From assembly GCA_002684935.1 (NCBI GenBank), contig NYWC01000069.1, positions 1-7,551 on the forward strand: a DNA stretch of 7,551 nucleotides, given 5' to 3'. Source of the stretch: Gammaproteobacteria bacterium. Lineage in GTDB: Bacteria; Pseudomonadota; Gammaproteobacteria; Pseudomonadales; Pseudohongiellaceae. The notes under the pieces were generated by a model. It was not told where the DNA came from, made no database searches, and worked only from the letters and a program-made list of their open reading frames with translations. A program made the position numbers and the translations under genes. Positions 1-4,417 of this stretch are shown one piece after another (within the stretch, counting starts at the first letter, position 1; every line of letters begins with the position of its first letter).

Positions 1-932
1 CATAGCTCAAGCACAGCCTGGCCATCGACATCGATACAAATAGTGCTTTCAGCTACATCATCCCACTCACTAGAAACGTACTCTCTGAGATCATCGCCAT
101 GAATGGTCTGGCCCATTGCGATGCCTTCTGTAACTGCTCGAACTGGCTGATTTATCCTAGTGAAGAGATCTGGGGCCAGCAAATAGGCGATTGCGGCAGA
201 ATCATGCAGAGGACACTCGAACCTGCCGCTCAAGCTGTGATGGAAATCCAGATAGCATTGGTGGCTGCTGGCAATAAATTTGCCGGCTTCACCAGCGCAT
301 TCACGCAGTGATCGCATATAGGGCCGATCCATAATGATTTCATGGGTCACATCCAGGCCAACAATGGCAATCGTCATGCCGCTGCGGAATACAATATCTG
401 CTGCTTGCGGGTCGCTGGCGATATTTGCTTCCGCGACGGGGGAGACATTGCCGCTGTGCCGATTGTAACCAAAAGCCCCGCCCATAATGATGAGCCGTTT
501 GACCCGGCCAGCAAAATTAGAATCCAGTTCCAATGCCTGCGCGATATTGGTCAGTCCGCCAACCGCGATGACGACAGCCTCCCCGTTATGTTCCTTCGTT
601 ACTTCAACCAGCGCCTCAGCCGCTGGCAGCGCTTTGGCCTTTGACTGAGGAGCCGGCAGGTCAATGTCGCCTAGCCCATTCTCTCCATGAACATGAATGG
701 GAAAACCCTCTCCCAGACGCTTGCCAATCGGTGTTGCAGCACCCTGGAAAACCGGTGCCTCAATACCAAACAAGTCTTTCATGATTAGCGCGTTGCGGGT
801 TGTGTCGACGATGCTGGCATTGCCGAAGCGGGTCGTGATAGCTAACAGCTCAACGGACTCGGCATAGTGCAAAAGCAGCAGCGCCATGGCATCGTCGATG
901 CCAATATCATTGTCGAATATCACCGAATGCAT
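1..932 (-). CDS. Inosine/uridine-preferring nucleoside hydrolase, 3' end outside window
   Basis: The enzyme cleaves the N-glycosidic bond of ribonucleosides, releasing base and ribose (nucleoside salvage). No signal peptide is seen, so it is probably cytoplasmic. The frame is open from the ATG at 932 to the window edge (310 codons), close to the usual family length of about 310-320, so only a short C-terminal tail is missing. Family marks seen: N-terminal calcium and ribose loop DNDIGIDD (residues 7-14), ITTRFGN (32-38), HGENGLG (82-88), GGLTN (125-129), IIMGGA (148-153), EANIASDP (168-175), LDVTH (193-197) and PLHDSAAIAYL (241-251). The last carries the catalytic-type His243 and the calcium ligand Asp244. 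The usual Pro of the DxDPG loop is Ile10, and the Pro of GPLTN is Gly126. The start was chosen because the conserved strand begins at residue 4; only a weak AGG lies upstream. The gene is divergent from the plus-strand genes. Substrate preference cannot be read from sequence. Confidence 0.93.
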   Translation of the reverse strand, partial: MHSVIFDNDIGIDDAMALLLLHYAESVELLAITTRFGNASIVDTTRNALIMKDLFGIEAPVFQGAATPIGKRLGEGFPIHVHGENGLGDIDLPAPQSKAKALPAAEALVEVTKEHNGEAVVIAVGGLTNIAQALELDSNFAGRVKRLIIMGGAFGYNRHSGNVSPVAEANIASDPQAADIVFRSGMTIAIVGLDVTHEIIMDRPYMRSLRECAGEAGKFIASSHQCYLDFHHSLSGRFECPLHDSAAIAYLLAPDLFTRINQPVRAVTEGIAMGQTIHGDDLREYVSSEWDDVAESTICIDVDGQAVLEL

Positions 933-1034
933 TTTGATGATCTGCCTATTTATTTCGCGGTTGGCTTGGCTTCGTCCATAAGCCATCGAGCTGGGAGGTG
1001 CCGAACCTGTTCAGGCCTCTGCTGATCCCGGGTT

Positions 1035-1093
1035 TCACCATTAATAGTGACGACCTTACGCAGAGTCAGTCGCTAGCGCTGACTCAATGGTGA
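1035..1093. repeat. Nested inverted repeat, possible operator or leader hairpin
   Basis: The inner arms are GAGTCAG (1063-1069) and CTGACTC (1079-1085). They flank a nine-base centre that includes the 8-base palindrome CGCTAGCG (1071-1078). The outer arms are TCACCATT (1035-1042) and AATGGTGA (1086-1093). The right arm is continuous (15 bases, 1079-1093), while the left arm is interrupted by 20 bases. There is no T-tract, so it is not an obvious terminator. Its overlap with the candidate -35 box makes an operator the simplest reading. Confidence 0.5.
1041..1069 (-). promoter_or_regulatory. Candidate sigma-70 promoter of the nucleoside hydrolase gene
   Basis: Read on the minus strand, CTGACT (plus 1064-1069) and TATTAA (plus 1041-1046) are 17 bases apart. 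Each matches four of six positions of the -35 and -10 consensus. Transcription would start near 1034 and give a leader of about 100 bases before the ATG at 932. The -35 box sits inside one arm of the inverted repeat GAGTCAG/CTGACTC, so a dimeric regulator bound there could block or recruit polymerase. This is motif matching only. Confidence 0.35.
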
Positions 1094-1099
1094 TTGTTG

Positions 1100-1113
1100 G
1101 AGCTTAAAAGCTC
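1100..1113. repeat. Short palindromic hairpin
   Basis: GAGCTT (1100-1105) and AAGCTC (1108-1113) are perfect inverted arms around AA. The element lies just right of the larger inverted repeat and could be part of the same regulatory site. No T-tract follows in either direction, so a terminator role is unlikely. Confidence 0.35.
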
Positions 1114-1122
1114 TACCTCACC

Positions 1123-1284
1123 AAGTCTACACTGGCGGGAACTGGAGTTATTCTGATGCGTGAGACTGGGAGGGGAAGATTGTAGATTTGCGACAATGTT
1201 TCCTCTGTAACTCAGTGCCTGTAATCGGGTTGCAAAAATCCCGGAAGAGTCACTAGACGCTGCTGATTCCGAAAGTCTACACTG
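1123..1284. repeat. Pair of 12-base direct repeats 150 bases apart
   Basis: AAGTCTACACTG occurs at 1123-1134 and again at 1273-1284, with the same orientation and a start-to-start distance of exactly 150 bases. Flanking bases do not match, so this is not a longer duplication. The second copy lies immediately upstream of the TTG at 1290. It could be a regulator site pair or chance. Confidence 0.4.
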
Positions 1285-1289
1285 CGCTC

Positions 1290-1496
1290 TTGTCCGCAGT
1301 CAGATTTACTCGCATATTTAGGCAGAAGCTCTGGCTGCTTGTCTGTATTCAACTTGCGGTGCTAGCTTCGATAACATCACTGGCGCAATCAGAAAAGATT
1401 ACGATGCTGCTGACGAACGACCGCGGAGACGCAGCAATTGTCCGCCATCCAGAAAATGCGCCAGTCAGCGCAGAAAACAATACACAGGATAAATAG
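1290..1496 (+). CDS. Doubtful 68-codon frame with signal-peptide-like N-terminus
   Basis: I do not recognise this frame with confidence. It starts at TTG (1290), with no good ribosome binding site; in-frame CTG codons at 1260 and 1263 are alternatives, and a stop at 1254 closes the frame upstream. Residues 1-33 look like a Sec signal: basic residues (RFTRIFRQK), a hydrophobic core (LWLLVCIQLAVLASI) and a possible cut after SLA. The short remainder contains KITMLLTNDRGDAA (36-49), which resembles the beginning of SurE-type nucleotidases (ILLTNDDG followed by DA). The second metal-site Asp of that motif would be Arg here, and the rest of a SurE domain (about 240 residues) is absent. The stop is 14 bases before the amidohydrolase ATG, so they could be co-transcribed. 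It may be a degraded gene remnant, a small exported peptide or a non-coding frame. Confidence 0.3.
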   Translation: MSAVRFTRIFRQKLWLLVCIQLAVLASITSLAQSEKITMLLTNDRGDAAIVRHPENAPVSAENNTQDK

Positions 1497-1510
1497 GGGC
1501 TTCGTTTAGC

Positions 1511-2542
1511 ATGATCAGATTAACCTTTGCGCTTTCTGTATCACTATTGCTCACCGTAGTGTCCGCTCAGGATCACGCAGCTATTGTCCCCGGAGAGGAA
1601 GGTGCAACACGCGCCATTAGGAACGGCATTGCGATTCCGGGTCCTGCACCAGACCGTATTCGAGGAGAGGGTCCGTTCGAGCAGCTACTTATAACTAATG
1701 TGATGCTGATAAGCGGTGAAGGCGCGCCTCCGCGAGGTCCGGTAACAATTGTGGTGAAAGGGGATCGGGTTGCCGCGATTGAGCCCTCTACACCAACATT
1801 GCCCGGGGCTCGAATTATCGATGGTACAGGCATGTATGCCCTGCCGGGTTTTATCGACGCTCATACCCACATTGGCAATACCGGGCAAGGTTTAACCGGT
1901 GCTATTACGCCTCCTGAATATGTATTCAAACTGTGGCTGGCTCACGGCATTACCACAGTCAGGGAGGTTGGTAGCGGTATGGGACTAGATTGGACCGTAG
2001 CCCATCGAGAGCGCAGCAATGCTGGAGAAATTACAGCGCCCAGACTGGTAGTGCATGCGATGTTTCCAGGGGGATCAGTGACCAGCGCAGAAGGCGCTGA
2101 GGCCTGGGTTCGGGAAGTGCAGCGCCGTGGAGCCGATGGTGTGAAATTGCGAGGCGCGACCCGCGCCGCGACAGAAGCGATCTATGCCACCACTCGTGAA
2201 TTGGGTATGGGAACATCAAATCACCACGATCAGACTTCGGTGTACTCCACTAATGTGCTGGACAGTGCGCGCATGGGTTTGGATAGCATGGAACACTGGT
2301 ATGGTCTGCCAGAATCTCTGTTTACTGATCGCACTATTCAGGACTATCCGGTTGACTATAACTATTCCGACGAGCAATGGCGATTCGGCCAGGCGGGTCG
2401 CCTATGGCAGCAGGCCGCAGAGCCAGGTAGCCCAAAATGGCATGCAGTAATTGATGAATTGATTGAACTCGATTTTACACTGGTGCCTACGTTTACAATC
2501 TATGAAGCCAATCGGGACGTGATGCGGGCCCGGGATGCGTAA
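1511..2542 (+). CDS. Amidohydrolase, N-terminal part up to the premature stop
   Basis: The ATG at 1511 has AGGGG at 1495-1499, a somewhat long 11 bases away. Residues 1-19 form a Sec signal (MIRLTFALSVSLLLTVVSA, cut before Gln20), so the product would be periplasmic. Residues 57-115 are the N-terminal strand set, ending in the FIDAHTH motif with metal-binding His118 and His120. HGITTVREVG (145-154), GADGVKLRG (207-215, Lys212 as the bridging lysine), SNHHDQTS (236-243) and SMEHWYG (259-265) follow in superfamily order. The part ends at residue 343 inside the barrel, before the catalytic Asp strand. Alone it is unlikely to be active. Confidence 0.75.
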   Translation: MIRLTFALSVSLLLTVVSAQDHAAIVPGEEGATRAIRNGIAIPGPAPDRIRGEGPFEQLLITNVMLISGEGAPPRGPVTIVVKGDRVAAIEPSTPTLPGARIIDGTGMYALPGFIDAHTHIGNTGQGLTGAITPPEYVFKLWLAHGITTVREVGSGMGLDWTVAHRERSNAGEITAPRLVVHAMFPGGSVTSAEGAEAWVREVQRRGADGVKLRGATRAATEAIYATTRELGMGTSNHHDQTSVYSTNVLDSARMGLDSMEHWYGLPESLFTDRTIQDYPVDYNYSDEQWRFGQAGRLWQQAAEPGSPKWHAVIDELIELDFTLVPTFTIYEANRDVMRARDA

Positions 2543-2560
2543 TGGCACGAGCTGTTCACC

Positions 2561-3097
2561 TTGCCGGCATTACAGGAATTTTTTATGCCGGATCCGCGTC
2601 TGCACGGCTCCTACCATTTCGACTGGACCACCGCCGATGAAGTTGCCTGGCGTGAAGCGTTCAGGATCTGGATGAACTTCGTTAACGACTTTAAGAACGA
2701 CGGAGGCCGCGTAGTGACCGGTTCTGATGCTGGTTTTATCTTCAAGCTGTTTGGCTTTGCCTACATCAGGGAGTTAGAGTTACTGCAGGAGGCAGGTTTC
2801 CACCCTTTGGAGGTTATTCAGGCGGCAACATTGAATGGTGCTGAACTCATCGGTATGGAGGATGAAATAGGCTCGATCGTGCCAGGTAAGAAAGCCGATA
2901 TTATCCTGCTGGGTGAAAACCCGGTTAGAAACTTCAAGGTTCTCTACGGCACGGGCCACATGTACCTGGATCGAGAAGCAGGTGAACTGAAACGGATTGG
3001 TGGTGTCAGCTACACTATCAAAGATGGCATCGTGTTTGATGCCAAACAGCTCTTGGCCGATGTTGAGGCTATGGTGCGCGCTGCTAAAGATCTCTAA
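2561..3097 (+). CDS. Amidohydrolase, C-terminal part after the premature stop
   Basis: This is the same frame as the upstream part. It could restart at TTG 2561 or, better, at ATG 2585, which has AGGA 7 bases upstream and would give 170 residues. It carries GGRVVTGSDAGF with the superfamily's catalytic Asp (whole-protein position 406). It also carries HPLEVIQAATLNGAE and the C-terminal GSIVPGKKADIILLGENP, which closes the beta-sandwich. There is no signal peptide, so a restarted product would stay in the cytoplasm while the N-terminal part is exported. That argues against the two halves assembling. The fragment is best read as the severed end of the upstream gene. Confidence 0.7.
   Translation: MPALQEFFMPDPRLHGSYHFDWTTADEVAWREAFRIWMNFVNDFKNDGGRVVTGSDAGFIFKLFGFAYIRELELLQEAGFHPLEVIQAATLNGAELIGMEDEIGSIVPGKKADIILLGENPVRNFKVLYGTGHMYLDREAGELKRIGGVSYTIKDGIVFDAKQLLADVEAMVRAAKDL
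2574..2587 (+). promoter_or_regulatory. Possible restart site: Shine-Dalgarno plus ATG after the premature stop
   Basis: AGGA (2574-2577) precedes ATG (2585-2587) by 7 bases, 42 bases after the TAA. It would allow reinitiation of the C-terminal half in frame. In an intact gene this is ordinary coding sequence (codons for QEFF and Met359), so the match may be accidental. Confidence 0.3.
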
Positions 3098-3237
3098 CCT
3101 GCAGTTGCTTGGTTTTTCCAACGTACACGCACACATCTATGCGGGCAGCACGAGCACATGCATCGCCCGGCCCTTGGGCTGACGCCAAGCAAATTAGCAG
3201 CCCTGGTGCCATTAGGAAGCGGGGGGGTAGAAAATTG

Positions 3238-3942
3238 ATGAAAGGAATAGCATTCGTAGGCAAGAGTTGGTTCTTACTGACCGTTGCCGGATTAACGATT
3301 TCACAAGTGCTCGCGCAGGAAACCAAATCGGGCATTCCGCTGGATCAATCCTGGAAAGAGACAGTTTATGCGTTTGCGGCTAACAATCTGCAGCACACGG
3401 CGTGGGGGCTTGAACACAGTGAGCGTGATTACCAGTTGGCGCGAGCATTGGCCGCAGGCGATGGGCTGGAGATCGATGAAGATATCCTTTTCGCGGCAGC
3501 GTTTCTGCACGACATGGCAGCCTTTGAACCATACGCAGTAGCTGGAGAAGATCATTCCAACGTGGGTGCTGACAAGGCGGGCGCTATCCTGGCGCGAGCC
3601 GGTTTCCCCATGGCAAAACTGCCGTCGGTGCAGGCCGCTATTCGCGCCCACATGTATTACGCAGAGGTGCCGGCTGAGCCTGTTGCGCAAGTATTGCACG
3701 ATGCGGACACCCTGAATTTCCTCGGCGCGATCGGCGTGACCCGCATTATTTCTCTTACCACACGGGAAGGGCTGGCCAAAGATCTGCCAGCGGCGGTGGC
3801 GACCCTCGAGAATTTCGGTCGTGAGTTGCCCGCTAGCCTGGTCACTGCAACCGCAAAGGCCATGGCCGCTGACCGGGTGCAGGAGATGGAGAGTTTTCTC
3901 GCGGCGCTTCGTCAACAGAGCGTCGACGGCAGGGCGCTCTAG
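3238..3942 (+). CDS. Exported HD-domain metal-dependent phosphohydrolase
   Basis: This 234-residue protein belongs to the HD superfamily, metal-dependent hydrolases of phosphoester or nucleotide bonds. The ATG at 3238 was chosen because a Sec signal follows it at once: MKGIAFVGKS, a hydrophobic core, then a cut after VLA (24-26). A G-run (3221-3227) lies 10 bases upstream. The frame stays open further upstream but that part lacks domain character. Metal-ligand motifs are in the expected order: His60 in GLEHSERDYQLA, the His91-Asp92 pair in AAAFLHDMAAF, His106 and His138 as extra candidates, then HDADTLNFLGAIGVTRI (154-170) with Asp155 and Asp157. The HDAD-x-L-x-x-x-GAIG block is typical of the YpgQ-like branch; B. 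subtilis YpgQ is a nucleotide pyrophosphohydrolase. A periplasmic site is unusual for this fold. It lies 140 bases after the amidohydrolase on the same strand. The substrate is unknown. Confidence 0.85.
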   Translation: MKGIAFVGKSWFLLTVAGLTISQVLAQETKSGIPLDQSWKETVYAFAANNLQHTAWGLEHSERDYQLARALAAGDGLEIDEDILFAAAFLHDMAAFEPYAVAGEDHSNVGADKAGAILARAGFPMAKLPSVQAAIRAHMYYAEVPAEPVAQVLHDADTLNFLGAIGVTRIISLTTREGLAKDLPAAVATLENFGRELPASLVTATAKAMAADRVQEMESFLAALRQQSVDGRAL

Positions 3943-4106
3943 GGTTACTCGCCGCGGATTTCCCCTCAACTTCAGGTTTTCGTGGAGGCCCGACGAGCTG
4001 GCCCCGGCTGCGCTGAATAAGGGGGTCGGCTATTAGTCCGATTCGGTCTGAAGTTCCCTATTTGGCGGCGGTTTCCTTGCCCGCGCATGCCGGACCACTT
4101 TAGCAG

Positions 4107-4123
4107 TTACAAACTATTACAAA
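4107..4123 (+). promoter_or_regulatory. Two TTACAAA direct repeats, one helical turn apart
   Basis: TTACAAA lies at 4107-4113 and at 4117-4123, so the starts are 10 bases apart and both copies would face the same side of the helix. Tandem sites of this spacing are common for dimeric regulators, including OmpR-type response regulators. The site is about 300 bases before the dehydrogenase start, so any link to that gene is inference. Confidence 0.25.
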
Positions 4124-4343
4124 TCGTAGGGTTAAATTGACTCTAAGCGATTGATATTGAAACGAGTTTTAAACTTGCCGCTTAGCTTCGCACTTGCTTG
4201 TGAGGGGGAGATTGCTTATCCTCTGACTGCTTCTGTCACGCGTGCTCAGGCAAATAACAAATTCAAAAATGAGCCGCAGGTCTGGTCACACTTGAACGAA
4301 TGTAAAGCGCAGTCACGCTGATCTCCTAACACGGGGAACCTGG

Positions 4344-4372
4344 CTCAGTCTTCATTCAGTCGGGGTTCAGCA
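4344..4372 (+). promoter_or_regulatory. Three phased direct repeats (7+4 layout) upstream of the PQQ dehydrogenase
   Basis: CTCAGTC (4344-4350), TTCAGTC (4355-4361) and TTCAGCA (4366-4372) repeat with an exact 11-base period, leaving 4-base spacers. This layout matches that of PhoB/OmpR-family binding sites, although the bases are not the canonical PHO box (CTGTCAT). A further TTCAG at 4389-4393 is one base out of phase. The array ends 45 bases before the ATG at 4418, where an activator or repressor site would be expected. Confidence 0.35.
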
Positions 4373-4417
4373 GCCTTGAGCAGATAATTTCAGTAACAGA
4401 TATTGAGAGAGCCCAAA

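Larger units (their letters stand above)
933..1289. other. Divergent intergenic region
   Basis: This non-coding stretch of about 360 bases separates the nucleoside hydrolase from the first plus-strand frame. It holds a candidate minus-strand promoter (1041-1069), a nested inverted repeat (1035-1093), a short palindromic hairpin (1100-1113) and the first copy of a 12-base direct repeat (1123-1134). A weak plus-strand promoter-like pair, TTGCAA at 1230-1235 and TAGACG at 1254-1259 with an 18-base spacer, could serve the downstream genes. I looked for a tRNA and for cobalamin, TPP, glycine and guanidine riboswitch cores on both strands and saw none. Confidence 0.6.
1511..3097 (+). pseudogene. 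Exported metal-dependent amidohydrolase interrupted by an in-frame TAA
   Basis: Read as one frame, this encodes a 528-position protein of the amidohydrolase superfamily (imidazolonepropionase-like branch), with a signal peptide, one TIM-barrel metal site and a C-terminal beta-sandwich strand set. Codon 344 (2540-2542) is TAA. The frame does not shift: codons 345 onward (WHELFTLPALQEFF) continue the family sequence directly. From memory, relatives have Glu at this place (Ala-Glu-Trp-His), so one G-to-T change of GAA would create the stop. Metal-site residues are split: HxH (118, 120), Lys212, His238/239 and His262 lie before the stop, and the conserved Asp406 of GSDAGF lies after it. No other decay is seen, which suggests a recent mutation or an assembly error. 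The substrate is unknown; relatives include dipeptidases and cyclic amide hydrolases. Confidence 0.8.
3943..4417. other. Gene-poor region and long leader before the PQQ dehydrogenase operon
   Basis: No convincing gene is seen in this stretch of about 475 bases. It contains two TTACAAA copies (4107-4123), three 11-base-phased TCAG-type repeats (4344-4372) and a weak promoter-like pair, TTGCTT (4194-4199) and TATCCT (4217-4222) with a 17-base spacer. GC-rich inverted segments after the HD gene (around 3995-4035) lack a T-tract, so no terminator can be called. A 57-codon frame with only TTG starts (4151-4321) was judged unconvincing. Confidence 0.55.

Noticed and set aside
342..644. Plus-strand frame of 100 codons inside the nucleoside hydrolase
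   Set aside because: The minus strand here carries conserved hydrolase motifs (GGLTN, IIMGGA, EANIASDP). The plus frame has no family pattern.
961..1042. GC-rich segment upstream of the hydrolase as a riboswitch or RNA gene
   Set aside because: Short pairings are possible (GAGG..CC with GGCCTC), but no known riboswitch core, tRNA T-loop or SRP motif could be found on either strand.
1035..1093. The bulged inverted repeat as an integron attC site
   Set aside because: It lacks the GTTRRRY and RYYYAAC core sequences, and no integrase or gene cassette pattern is nearby.
3109..3121. TTGG-TTTTT-CCAA after the amidohydrolase as a terminator
   Set aside because: It has a stem of only four pairs with the T-run in the loop rather than after the stem.
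3109..3237. In-frame upstream extension of the HD gene from GTG/TTG-type or earlier start codons
   Set aside because: The extension would bury the signal peptide 43 residues inside the protein and shows no domain. ATG 3238 fits better.
3301..3969. Long minus-strand open frame (222 codons) across the HD gene
   Set aside because: It lies antisense to a gene with clear HD motifs. Its protein is rich in Arg, Cys and His without domain character, as expected of a shadow frame.
3995..4035. GC-rich inverted segments after the HD gene as an intrinsic terminator
   Set aside because: Pairing is imperfect and no T-tract follows.
4151..4321. A 57-codon plus-strand frame in the dehydrogenase leader that begins LILKRVLNLPLSFALAC, resembling a lipoprotein signal
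   Set aside because: It has only TTG starts and no Shine-Dalgarno. The lipobox order (A-L-A-C) is poor and the remaining residues show no pattern. Probably chance.
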